Assembly: GCA_019421015.1 (NCBI GenBank)
Contig: JAHZGC010000022.1
Coordinates: forward strand, 1 to 64,000
Direction of reading: 5' to 3'
DNA: 64,000 nucleotides
Source: Coriobacteriaceae bacterium
GTDB lineage: Bacteria > Actinomycetota > Coriobacteriia > Coriobacteriales > UMGS124
Below are positions 34,693 through 42,868 of the stretch, one piece after another (the first letter of the stretch is position 1; the number at the start of each line of letters is the position of its first letter). The notes below the pieces were generated by a model. That model searched no databases. It was not told where the DNA came from and saw nothing but the letters and a program-made list of their open reading frames with translations. The position numbers were made by a program, and so were the translations under genes.

Positions 34693-36693
34693 ATGAGCAA
34701 CCCGAGCACTGCGAACCGACCTGTCTTCCCCAAGCGCGCCGTCGTGACCGGCGGCATGCCCTACGGCAACAAGAACCTGCACTTCGGCCACATCAGCGGC
34801 GTCTTCGTGCCCGCCGACTTCTACGCACGCTTCCTGCGCGACCGCATCGGCGCGCAGAACGTGCTGTTCGTGAGCGGGACCGACTGCTACGGCTCCCCCA
34901 TCATGGAGGGCTTCCGCAAAAAGGCGGCCGAGGGCTACGAGGGGACCATCGAAGACTACGTGTGCGAGAACCACGAGGCCCAGGCCGCGGCCCTCGACGC
35001 CTACGGGATCTCGCTCGACCTGTTCGGCGGGAGCGCCCTGGAACCGGCCAAGCCCTTCCACGACGAGCTGACGGCCCAGGTCGTCGAGCGCCTCCACAGC
35101 CTGGGCAAGCTCTCGTTGCGCTCCACCAAGCAGTTCTACGACCCGGAGGCCCAGCAGTTCCTCAACGGCCGCCAGGTCCAGGGGTTCTGCCCCGTGCGGG
35201 GGTGCAAGAGCGAGAAGGCCTACGCCGACGAGTGCGACCTGGGCCACCAGTTCGAGCCCGAGGAGCTCATCAAACCCGTGTCGCAGCTCACCGGCTGCAC
35301 CCCCGAGCTGCGCCCCGTGGCGAACTGGTACTTCGATCTGCCTGCGGAGCATGACTTCATCGCCCGGGAGGTCGCCCGCCAGGAGGCGGACCCGCGCGTG
35401 CGCCCCGTGGTGACCTCGACCGTCGCCGAGTGGCTCCTCCCCCCCGTGATCTACATCCAGAACACGTTCCGCGCGGCCTACGACGAGATGGCCCCGACGC
35501 TGCCCGCCCACCGGCTCTCCGTGGAGGAGGGCAAGTCGTCGTTCGACCTCACCTTTGAGAGCTGGCAGGACCGCGACACCGCCCGCGACGCCCTGGCCGC
35601 GGCGGGCGTACGCTTCCGCACCGGCAAGACGCTGCTCCCCTTCCGCATCACGGGCAACATCGACTGGGGCGTGCCCGTCCCGGCCGTCGACGGCGTGGAG
35701 GGCCTGACCGCGTGGTGTTGGCCCGAGTCGCTGTGGGCGCCCATCTCGTTCACCCGTGCCGTCCTGGCGGCCGACAGGACCGCCTCGCAGCACCGCTATT
35801 CCGACGACGACTGGCGCGCATGGTGGTGCGATCCCGAGGCCGCCCAGTTCCAGTTCATAGGCCAGGACAACATCTACTTCTACTGCGTGGCCCAACCGGG
35901 CCTCTGGGAGGCGCTGGACTGGGGGCTCGACCAGAGCGTGCCCGTGGCCAACTACCACATCCTGTTCATGGGAAAGAAGGCTTCGAGCTCGGGAGCCGTG
36001 AAGCCGCCCATGGCCGTGGAGCTGCTCGACCAGTACACCCCCGAGCAGCTGCGCGCCCACTGGCTGTCGCTCGGCTTGGCCGACAAGCCCGTGAGCTTCT
36101 CGCCCAAGCCCTGGGAGACCGACCCCGAGAAGCGTTCGGACCCCCGTGTGGCCGACCCGGCCCTCAAGGAGTCGGCGCTGCTCACCAACGTCTTTAACCG
36201 CCTGGCGCGCTCCTGCTTCTACGGGGCGGCCGAGGTCTGCGACCTCAAGCTGCCGCAGGGGGCTCCCTCTCCCGAGGCCGCGCAGGCGTGCGCCAAGGCG
36301 CTGCTCGACTTCGAGTCCAAGATGTACGTCCTCGACTTCCCCGGTGCCTTCGGCGTGGCCGAGGCGTTCATCCGCGACGCAAACAAGCGCTGGAGCGACG
36401 CGAGCAAGGCGGCCAAGAACGCCGACGACCGCACGGCGCACGTCGCCGCCCTCACCGACGCCTTCGCGGCCCTGCGCGTCGCGGCCCTGCTCATGCACCC
36501 GGCGGTGCCCAGGGGGTGCGAGATGATCTGCGAGTACTTTGGCTTCTCGCCCGAGCTGTTCTTTAGCTGGGACAACGCGTTTCTCACCCTCGACGAGCTC
36601 ACGGAGCTGGCCGGCGAGCGCCCCGGTGAGCACCGTGTGGGGCAGCTCCCGCCGCGCACGGACTTTTTTGCGAAGCACCCGAGCCAGCTTTAA
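34693..36693 (+). CDS. metG: Methionyl-tRNA synthetase with degenerate KMSKS loop
   Basis: 666 residues from ATG 34693 (GGAGACGCCCCC in front). The class I signature is HFGH (residues 30-33) within GMPYGNKNLHFGHISG. A zinc-knuckle insertion follows (CPVRGC...CDLGHQF, PVSQLTGCTPELR). The second catalytic loop, normally KMSKS, reads KASSS (429-433), with Lys429 kept but the second lysine replaced by serine. The anticodon-binding helical domain is present; there is no C-terminal EMAP/Trbp domain. Either a divergent housekeeping MetRS or a paralogue with altered activity; a second metG elsewhere in the genome would decide. Confidence 0.88.
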   Translation: MSNPSTANRPVFPKRAVVTGGMPYGNKNLHFGHISGVFVPADFYARFLRDRIGAQNVLFVSGTDCYGSPIMEGFRKKAAEGYEGTIEDYVCENHEAQAAALDAYGISLDLFGGSALEPAKPFHDELTAQVVERLHSLGKLSLRSTKQFYDPEAQQFLNGRQVQGFCPVRGCKSEKAYADECDLGHQFEPEELIKPVSQLTGCTPELRPVANWYFDLPAEHDFIAREVARQEADPRVRPVVTSTVAEWLLPPVIYIQNTFRAAYDEMAPTLPAHRLSVEEGKSSFDLTFESWQDRDTARDALAAAGVRFRTGKTLLPFRITGNIDWGVPVPAVDGVEGLTAWCWPESLWAPISFTRAVLAADRTASQHRYSDDDWRAWWCDPEAAQFQFIGQDNIYFYCVAQPGLWEALDWGLDQSVPVANYHILFMGKKASSSGAVKPPMAVELLDQYTPEQLRAHWLSLGLADKPVSFSPKPWETDPEKRSDPRVADPALKESALLTNVFNRLARSCFYGAAEVCDLKLPQGAPSPEAAQACAKALLDFESKMYVLDFPGAFGVAEAFIRDANKRWSDASKAAKNADDRTAHVAALTDAFAALRVAALLMHPAVPRGCEMICEYFGFSPELFFSWDNAFLTLDELTELAGERPGEHRVGQLPPRTDFFAKHPSQL

Positions 36694-36747
36694 GGCCGCC
36701 CCGGTTCGGGTACGTACTTGCGCAAAACTGTCGACAAGGGAGGTCGT

Positions 36748-37560
36748 ATGGGACGCTTTATAGGATGGATCGGCCCAATAGCCTATCTTGCTGCGGTCGG
36801 AGCGCTTTCGACCCTCGCCATCTGGTTCGCATGCTTTCCGGGCAACGGCTATCTGGCCGCATGGCTGAGCCTTGCGTTCGGCGGCCACGCCTCGCTGGCC
36901 CTCGACGCGACCACGCCGCTCACGGCAGACGGCATCGACGCGCTGTCGGGCGCCTGCATCGTGCTGGCCGCCACCTGGTGCGTCGCCGTGCTGTGGTTCA
37001 TAGGGCAGGCGGCCGTGCGCCACGACGGCCTCGACGACGAGCGTTGGACGGCGCACATGCTTGCGGTGGGCCTGGTGGGCCGCGTCGTCTTGGCACCGCT
37101 GTGCGTCGCCTGCACCCTTGGCTCGGCGGTGGCGGCGGGGGCGGCCATCGAGGCATGGGGCTACCATGGGTCCTTCTGGACGGGGGCCCTGTGGACGGAG
37201 GCCTTTGGCATGCTCGCCGTGCTGCCGGTGGCGCTGTACCAGATCTGCGGCGCGGCAAGGCTTGCCCACCGCGGGCTGCTTGGAACCACGGGGCTCGTAT
37301 GGAACGTGATCCTGGCGTTTCTCCCCACCCTGGGCTTCGTGGCCATGTGCGGCCTGTACGTCAACGGCCGCGAAGAGCTTATCGCAGCCCACGACCGCCG
37401 CGTGGTCGCCGACGCCATGGTCTGCTGCAGCGAGAGCCCGGCCGCGCAGGAGGACGACGACGCGGGCCAGGCGGCCGATCCTGAGGCCGAGACCGTCCCG
37501 GACCCCGGCTCTGCGCCCGCGCTCCCGGCACCCGACCCACGACCGGACGCGCGGGTGTAG
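36748..37560 (+). CDS. Hypothetical multi-pass membrane protein
   Basis: 270 residues from ATG 36748 behind AAGGGAGGTCGT. Five to six hydrophobic helices up to about residue 225, then an Asp/Glu/Pro-rich cytoplasmic tail. No family recognised. It lies 54 bp downstream of metG on the same strand and ends before a bidirectional terminator. Confidence 0.65.
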   Translation: MGRFIGWIGPIAYLAAVGALSTLAIWFACFPGNGYLAAWLSLAFGGHASLALDATTPLTADGIDALSGACIVLAATWCVAVLWFIGQAAVRHDGLDDERWTAHMLAVGLVGRVVLAPLCVACTLGSAVAAGAAIEAWGYHGSFWTGALWTEAFGMLAVLPVALYQICGAARLAHRGLLGTTGLVWNVILAFLPTLGFVAMCGLYVNGREELIAAHDRRVVADAMVCCSESPAAQEDDDAGQAADPEAETVPDPGSAPALPAPDPRPDARV

Positions 37561-37587
37561 ACACCTCAAAGGGACGTGCCAAAAAGG

Positions 37588-37623
37588 GCCCGCCCGCAAG
37601 GCCGAAAAGACCTGCGGGCGGGC
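37588..37623. terminator. Bidirectional terminator
   Basis: GCCCGCCCGCAAGG / CCTGCGGGCGGGC with a short A-rich loop; AAAAA before and ATTTT after the stem allow use in either direction, between convergent genes. Confidence 0.8.
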
Positions 37624-37649
37624 ATTTTGGTATCAACGGTTCTGTAAGT

Positions 37650-37757
37650 CTAGAGCGGTCCACAGAATTGCTGGACAAGGCGCGCGAGGGCGCGGTGTGC
37701 TTAAGGCACATAAGCCCGAGCGCAACGCGGTACAGGACTTTATTCAAAATGCTCTAG
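37650..37757 (+). repeat. Dispersed palindromic repeat, copy C
   Basis: Outer ends CTAGAGC (37650-37656) and GCTCTAG (37751-37757). The core AAGGCGCGCGAGGGCGCGG, TGTGCTTAAGGCACATAAGC and GAGCGCAACGCGG matches the other copies closely. The right end supplies the TAG stop of the leftward lipoprotein gene (37754-37756). Confidence 0.85.
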
Positions 37758-38365
37758 GATTTTCCCTCCACGGCGTTGCCCAGGTCGTTGGGGAACAGGG
37801 TCTCCAGGAGGTTCGAGCCGTCGGGGCCCACCAGGATCACGTCGCATTGGACAGGAAGGCCGGCCACCTGCTGGTAGCCGCAGGCGATCTCGCCGGGGGC
37901 AAAGGGCAGCAGCGTCTCGACGGCCGAGAGGTTCGTCGTGTCGAGGGTCACGGTCACCGTGGCGAACTGCTCGTCGTAGTCCACCGCCGTCACATGGGGG
38001 TGCAGCCCGCTTGACGCCACGTCGTCGATGGCGCCCTTCGCATCGGCGTAGACGCGCTCCACAAACCCGGCGTACCCGTCGGCCGAAAACGTGACCGTAT
38101 AGCTGCCGTCGTCTTCTTTCGTGATGTCGGTGCCGCCGAAGTCTTGGAGCACGGCCATGGGGTCGCTCTCCCATACCCCCTCGAAAAAGACCTGGGGCAC
38201 GCTGACCGTCTGCTCCTCTGCCGGCGCCGCGATGACCGGGGCCTGGGTGGGCTGGTCCGACGGGGCGGCCTCGTCTTGGCCCGCACAGCCCGTGCCGAGC
38301 AGCCCGGCGCACACGGCCAGCGTAGAGGCGGCGCCCACTACCATGGCTTTAATACCCTTTTCCAT
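37754..38365 (-). CDS. Hypothetical lipoprotein
   Basis: 203 residues from ATG 38365; the longer frame upstream is Arg/Pro-rich and runs over the divergent promoter region. Signal peptide with GTGCAGQD, Cys27 the likely lipidated residue, then a Thr/Pro/Ala linker and an about 150-residue beta-rich domain (DGSYTVTFSADGYAGF, VTVTLDTTNL). Resembles small DUF-type coriobacterial lipoproteins; no function assigned. Its stop codon is supplied by repeat copy C. Confidence 0.7.
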   Translation of the reverse strand: MEKGIKAMVVGAASTLAVCAGLLGTGCAGQDEAAPSDQPTQAPVIAAPAEEQTVSVPQVFFEGVWESDPMAVLQDFGGTDITKEDDGSYTVTFSADGYAGFVERVYADAKGAIDDVASSGLHPHVTAVDYDEQFATVTVTLDTTNLSAVETLLPFAPGEIACGYQQVAGLPVQCDVILVGPDGSNLLETLFPNDLGNAVEGKS

Positions 38366-38589
38366 CCGCTCGCCCCAATCCCTCGCCTCTTGCGCCCGTA
38401 CCCAGTTTAAGACCTCGGGAGACGCGATGGAAAAGAACCGCAAACTCTGCACTGTCTTGGGGAGGAGCCCGCGGTGCGGCCGGCCCGGCGACGGCGGTGT
38501 GGGTATGGTGCCAAATGGGCCGGCTTCTTCATAAATCTGACGACGCGGGTATAACCCCCAGCGTAACGGTCTCGAGAAAAGAGCCTCCC

Positions 38590-39225
38590 ATGTCGTCAGC
38601 ACGGTTGCGCAGGTTTACCAAAGGAGACGAAATCGGCTACTTTGAGCCGCGCACCTGGGCGTTTTGGCGCTCCCTCATCGTAGTCCTCTGTGTGTTCAGC
38701 ATCGTGGGCCATTGGCTCGAGATACCGTACTGCGTCTTTATGGACCACTGCTTTGGCATCGTCACCGACGACTACAACGTCTGGACGGACCCGCTGTACC
38801 TTCCCTATTGGGTCTATGGCATCGGGGCCGTGGTCATGACCTTGGTGTTCGAGCCCTTTAAGGAGCACATCATAACGCGGCGCAAGACGGTCTGGGGCGC
38901 CTTGCTCGAGACCTTTGTGTACGCGACGCTGCTCAGCATGGTCTTGGAACTGGGCATCGGCCTTTTGATCAACCAGCCCGACGCAAGCGGCGTCTACCCC
39001 TTCTGGGACAACTCCCAGCTTCCCTTTAATATCATGGGGCAGGCCTGGATTGTGAACGACATCATGATCGGCCTGGTGGCGGTCCTGTACATCTGGGTGC
39101 TCTACCCCCTGATCTGCGCCGGCTTTCGGAGCCTGAGCCCGCGGGCGGCCAATATCGTCTTTGCCGCCGTGCTCGTCGTATTCGCCGCCTGCTGCATAGC
39201 GTCGTACACCATCCCCCTGACATAG
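38590..39225 (+). CDS. Putative ABC transporter permease, CmpB-like
   Basis: 211 residues from ATG 38590. Five to six membrane segments; the C-terminal part (FNIMGQAWIVNDIMIGLVAVLYIWVLYP) is like CmpB-family proteins, as is the 8045 gene, but the coiled-coil tail is absent. The N-terminus is charged (RLRRFTKGDEIGYFEP). No ATPase is coupled to it; the ABC-F gene downstream is a translation factor type, not its partner. Confidence 0.65.
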   Translation: MSSARLRRFTKGDEIGYFEPRTWAFWRSLIVVLCVFSIVGHWLEIPYCVFMDHCFGIVTDDYNVWTDPLYLPYWVYGIGAVVMTLVFEPFKEHIITRRKTVWGALLETFVYATLLSMVLELGIGLLINQPDASGVYPFWDNSQLPFNIMGQAWIVNDIMIGLVAVLYIWVLYPLICAGFRSLSPRAANIVFAAVLVVFAACCIASYTIPLT

Positions 39226-39233
39226 GTCCAAAA

Positions 39234-39252
39234 CCCTGATAAAATATCAGGG
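39234..39252 (+). terminator. Perfect hairpin after membrane-protein gene
   Basis: CCCTGATA-AAA-TATCAGGG, 8-bp perfect stem, starting 9 bp after the stop at 39225. No T-run follows, so it may be part of the ABC-F leader instead. Confidence 0.5.
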
Positions 39253-39304
39253 AACTGTATCGGCGGGGCCTTTGGCAAGCACCGCCACGAGAGAGGATAG
39301 GTGC

Positions 39305-39316
39305 ATGAGGAACTAG
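39305..39316 (+). promoter_or_regulatory. Candidate leader mini-ORF and attenuator of ABC-F gene
   Basis: ATG-AGG-AAC-TAG (MRN, stop) sits behind GAGAGGATAGGTGC. Its stop overlaps the arm GCGACGCCC (39316-39324), which pairs perfectly with GGGCGTCGC (39371-39379). Further down, CCTCC (39443-39447) can pair with GGAGG (39454-39458), the ribosome site of the ABC-F gene. This is the layout of ribosome-stalling attenuation of antibiotic-resistance genes. No such regulation is demonstrated here. Confidence 0.5.
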
Positions 39317-39465
39317 CGACGCCCCTGGGCCCAACCACAACCGCCTATACAACCCCTAGGCTGCGCGGCTGGGCGTCGCATCGCTCATGGCACCGTCAAA
39401 ACCCAAGCGCCTTTCAAAGACCGGCGACGTCCCCTCGCGCGGCCTCCCCCCAAGGAGGACCCGCG

Positions 39466-40956
39466 ATGCAATTGAACATCTCTCACGTGCGCTATACCTA
39501 TCCCGGTGCTGCCGAGACCGCCGTCAACGACGTGACCGTCGTTTTTCGCGAAGGCTGGACCGGCCTCGTCGGCAACAATGGATGCGGCAAGACCACCCTC
39601 GCGCTCATAGCCGCCGGCATCCTGACCCCCGACACAGGGACGGTGCTCCCGGCGCTCTCCAGCGCGTACTGCCCCCAAGACTCTACCGTCGTCCCCCCGC
39701 ACCTTGAGGAGTTCGCGACAGACTGGGGTTCGGAGGCCGTCCGGCTCAGACGGGAGCTCGGCGTCGAAGACGACTGGCCCTGGCGCTACGCCGAGCTATC
39801 GGGGGGCCAGCAAAAGCGCCTGCAGGTCGCTTGCGCCCTGTGGGAGCTCCCCGACGTGCTCATCCTCGACGAGCCCACCAACGACCTCGACGCACAGACC
39901 CGGGCGGTCGTGGGCAACGCGCTCGAAGCATACCGCGGCATCGGCGTGCTCATCTCTCACGACCGCGAGCTGCTCGACAGGCTTGCCGGGCAATGCCTCA
40001 TGTTCGAGGACGGCCACGCCATCTTAAGGCCGGGAAACTTCAGCGAAGCCTACGGGCAGGCCACGCAGGAAAGGTCCAGCAGCTTTAAACAGCGCCAAGA
40101 CGCCAAACGGGAGCTGTCGCGCCTGCAACGGGAGGCCCAGCGGAGAAGCGAGGAGTCCGCCCGGTCCAAGGGAAGGCTCAGCGCGCGCGACGTCGGCAAA
40201 CACGACAGCGACATGAGGGCGCGTCTTGGCCTGGCACGCGTCACCGGCAAGGACACCGTGGCGGGAAGGGCCTCGGCCGTGATGGCCAAACGGATCGACC
40301 GGGCCGCCGAGAGGCTCGCATCGACCGCGGTAACCAAGCACTACGACCCGCGCATCCAAACGTGCGGACGCGCCTTGAGCGCCGACTTCGTCGTCCACCT
40401 GCCGGCAGGGCGCATGGGCGACGACGACTTTGAGCTTGACGTGCCGGAGCTCTGGGTGTGTCCCACAGACCACGTGGGGATCTCGGGCAACAACGGCTCC
40501 GGAAAGAGTACCCTGCTGCGGCGCCTGCTCGAGCTGACCAAGCCCAACGTGCGCGTCGCCTACGTGCCCCAAAGCGTCAGCGAGCAGCGGCGCGACGAGG
40601 CCCTGAGGTTTTTACGGGCGCTCGACAGCGCCTCGACAGGCCAGGTCCTCTCCCTGGTCGCCCGGCTCAACTCCGACCCCGATCGCCTGCTCGACGGCGG
40701 CGACACAAGCCCCGGCGAGCTGCGAAAGCTCATGCTCGCCGAGCAGCTCCTGTGCGAGCCCAACCTCCTGGTGCTCGACGAACCGACGAACCACCTCGAC
40801 CTCGGCTCCATCCAGGCCCTCCAGGCCATGCTCTCGGAGTTCCCCGGCGCCCTCGTGCTCGTCTCGCACGACCGGGTGCTCCTGGAGGCGACCTGCCCCA
40901 TCCGCTGGAACCTGGGAGAAGGCCCCGACGGCCGCTTCGTCCTCTCGGTTCGCTAG
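39466..40956 (+). CDS. ABC-F family ATPase, probable ribosome protection protein
   Basis: 496 residues from ATG 39466 behind AAGGAGGACCCGCG. Two nucleotide-binding domains without membrane segments: first with GNNGCGKTT, LSGGQQKR, LILDEPTNDLD; second with GNNGSGKST, a degenerate signature TSPGELRK, LVLDEPTNHLD. They are joined by an about 80-residue charged, Arg-rich linker that would be the P-site interaction motif. Shape fits Msr/Lsa/Vga/Vml-type antibiotic-resistance ABC-F proteins or EttA-like factors; the long leader favours the former. Its stop lies in repeat copy D. Confidence 0.85.
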   Translation: MQLNISHVRYTYPGAAETAVNDVTVVFREGWTGLVGNNGCGKTTLALIAAGILTPDTGTVLPALSSAYCPQDSTVVPPHLEEFATDWGSEAVRLRRELGVEDDWPWRYAELSGGQQKRLQVACALWELPDVLILDEPTNDLDAQTRAVVGNALEAYRGIGVLISHDRELLDRLAGQCLMFEDGHAILRPGNFSEAYGQATQERSSSFKQRQDAKRELSRLQREAQRRSEESARSKGRLSARDVGKHDSDMRARLGLARVTGKDTVAGRASAVMAKRIDRAAERLASTAVTKHYDPRIQTCGRALSADFVVHLPAGRMGDDDFELDVPELWVCPTDHVGISGNNGSGKSTLLRRLLELTKPNVRVAYVPQSVSEQRRDEALRFLRALDSASTGQVLSLVARLNSDPDRLLDGGDTSPGELRKLMLAEQLLCEPNLLVLDEPTNHLDLGSIQALQAMLSEFPGALVLVSHDRVLLEATCPIRWNLGEGPDGRFVLSVR

Positions 40957-41060
40957 AGCATTTTGAGAAAGTTCCTGCACAAGGCGCGGCGGGGCGCGGT
41001 GTGCTAGGGCACATAAGCCCCGGCGCAACGCGGTGCAGGACTTTATTCAAAATGCTCTAG
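40953..41060 (+). repeat. Dispersed palindromic repeat, copy D (most complete)
   Basis: Ends CTAGAGCATTTTGA (40953-40966) and TCAAAATGCTCTAG (41047-41060) are perfect inverted repeats, continued by CCTGCAC / GTGCAGG. The core has GGGCGCGGTGTGCTAGGGC and ACATAAGCCCCGGCGCAACG. The left end provides the TAG stop of the ABC-F gene (40954-40956). Confidence 0.9.
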
Positions 41061-41141
41061 GGCGGCCCAGGAGCTCATGATATAACCTAAGGCGCGCAAC
41101 CTGTCATTCCTGAAACCGTTTTGACGAGAGAGGACCCTGAG

Positions 41142-42833
41142 ATGAACGTGGTGATCGTGGGCGGGGTGGCCGGAGGCGCCACGGCGGCGGCCCGCATCCG
41201 GCGGCTCGACGAGCAGGCGCAGATCATGGTGTTCGAGCGGACGGGCTACGTGTCCTACGCCAACTGCGGGCTCCCCTACTTCATCGGCGGCACCATCGCC
41301 GACCCGCAGGCCCTGACCCTCCAGACGCCCGAGAGCTTTGCCGCGCGCTTCAGGGTGGCCATGAAGGTGCGCCACGAGGTCACCGCCATCCACCGCGACC
41401 GCAAGACGGTCTCGGTCATCAACCTCGCCACCGGCGAGGAGTTCGAGGAGCCCTACGACAAGCTCATTCTCTCGCCGGGCGCCAAGCCAACCCTGCCGCG
41501 CCTGCCCGGGGTGGGGCTCAAAAAGGTCTTCACGCTGCGCACCGTGGAGGACACGTTCCGCATCAAGGAGTTCGTCGACACGGAGCATCCCCGCTCGGCC
41601 GTGATCGCCGGCGGTGGCTTTATCGGCCTCGAGTTGGCCGAGAACCTCTGCGAGCTGGGCGTGGACGTCACCATCGTGCAGCGCCCCAAGCAGCTCATGA
41701 ACCCCCTTGACCCCGACATGGCGTCGTTCATCCACGCGGAGATGCGCAGGCACGGCGTCAAGCTCGCGCTGGGGCACACGGTGGAGGGGTTCCAGGAAAC
41801 CGGCGGGAGCGTGGAGGTGCTGCTCAAGGACGAGGCGCCCCTGCACGCCGACATGGTGGTGCTGGCCATCGGCGTCACGCCCGACACCCACCTGGCCCAG
41901 CAGGCGGGCCTTGCCCTGGGCATCAAGGGCAGCATCCTGGTGGACGACCGCATGCAGACCTCAGACCCCGACATCTACGCCGTGGGCGACGCGGTGCAGG
42001 TCAAGCACTCCGTGACGGACCAGGACGCCCTTATCTCCCTTGCCGGCCCCGCCAACAAGCAGGGCCGCATCGCCGCCGACAACATCTGCGGCTACGACAG
42101 CCACACCTGCGGCTCCCAGGGCAGCAGCATCATCAAGGTCTTTGACCTCACCGCCGCTGTCACCGGCGTCAACCAGACCGCCGCAGAGAAGGCCGGCCTC
42201 AAGACCGGCAGCGTGATCCTCTCGCCCATGAGCCATGCGGGCTACTACCCCGGCGGCAAGCTCATGACCCTCAAGGTGGTGTTCGAACAGGGGACCTACC
42301 GCCTGCTGGGCGCGCAGATCGTGGGCTACGAGGGCGTCGACAAGCGCATCGACGTGCTGGCAACCGCCTTGCACGCGGGCATGAGGGCCACCGAGCTCGA
42401 GGAGCTGGACCTGGCCTACGCGCCGCCCTACTCCTCGGCCAAGGATCCCGTGAACATGGCCGGTTTCATGATCGACAACATCGAGAAGGGCATTGTGAAG
42501 CAGTGGCACCTCACGGACCTGGGGGCGTTGCTCGGCAACGAGGACGTCACGCTTCTGGACGCCCGCACGGCCTTTGAGTACACCCGGGGCCACATCGACG
42601 GCTTTGTGAACATCCCGGTAGACGAGCTGCGGGAGCGCCTGGGCGAGCTCGACCCCTCCAAGCCCGTCTACGTCATCTGCCAAAGCGGCCTGCGCAGCTA
42701 CATAGCCTGCCGCATCCTGACGGGTTACGGTTACGACGCCTACAACTTCTCGGGCGGCTATCGCTACTACGAGGCCGTGACGGCCGACCGGGCCCTCATC
42801 GAGCAGGCGGCCCCCTGCGGGATGGATCGGTAG
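41142..42833 (+). CDS. CoA-disulfide reductase with C-terminal rhodanese domain
   Basis: 563 residues from ATG 41142 (GAGAGGACCCTGAG). FAD/NAD(P)-binding pyridine nucleotide-disulfide oxidoreductase: VVIVGGVAGGATAA, active-site Cys42 in YANCGLPYF, SAVIAGGGFIGLELAE for NAD(P)H, YAVGDAVQV for FAD, and a CoADR dimerisation domain. Residues about 465-555 are a rhodanese domain, catalytic Cys513 in CQSGLRS. Such CoADR-RHD fusions reduce CoA disulfide/persulfide or polysulfide. Single gene, with M13 peptidase 35 bp downstream. Confidence 0.92.
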   Translation: MNVVIVGGVAGGATAAARIRRLDEQAQIMVFERTGYVSYANCGLPYFIGGTIADPQALTLQTPESFAARFRVAMKVRHEVTAIHRDRKTVSVINLATGEEFEEPYDKLILSPGAKPTLPRLPGVGLKKVFTLRTVEDTFRIKEFVDTEHPRSAVIAGGGFIGLELAENLCELGVDVTIVQRPKQLMNPLDPDMASFIHAEMRRHGVKLALGHTVEGFQETGGSVEVLLKDEAPLHADMVVLAIGVTPDTHLAQQAGLALGIKGSILVDDRMQTSDPDIYAVGDAVQVKHSVTDQDALISLAGPANKQGRIAADNICGYDSHTCGSQGSSIIKVFDLTAAVTGVNQTAAEKAGLKTGSVILSPMSHAGYYPGGKLMTLKVVFEQGTYRLLGAQIVGYEGVDKRIDVLATALHAGMRATELEELDLAYAPPYSSAKDPVNMAGFMIDNIEKGIVKQWHLTDLGALLGNEDVTLLDARTAFEYTRGHIDGFVNIPVDELRERLGELDPSKPVYVICQSGLRSYIACRILTGYGYDAYNFSGGYRYYEAVTADRALIEQAAPCGMDR

Positions 42834-42868
42834 GCGTCCGAACACATGGCGAGAGACGAGGGGGGCCC

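Noticed and set aside
34582..37599. 1005-residue open frame antisense to metG and its neighbour
   Set aside because: Long antisense frames are expected in GC-rich DNA; composition is Arg/Gly/Val/His-rich, no domain is visible, and metG is clearly real on the other strand.
39234..39252. Classical Rho-independent terminator after the 38590 gene
   Set aside because: Stem is perfect but no T-run follows; kept as a hairpin of uncertain role at low confidence.
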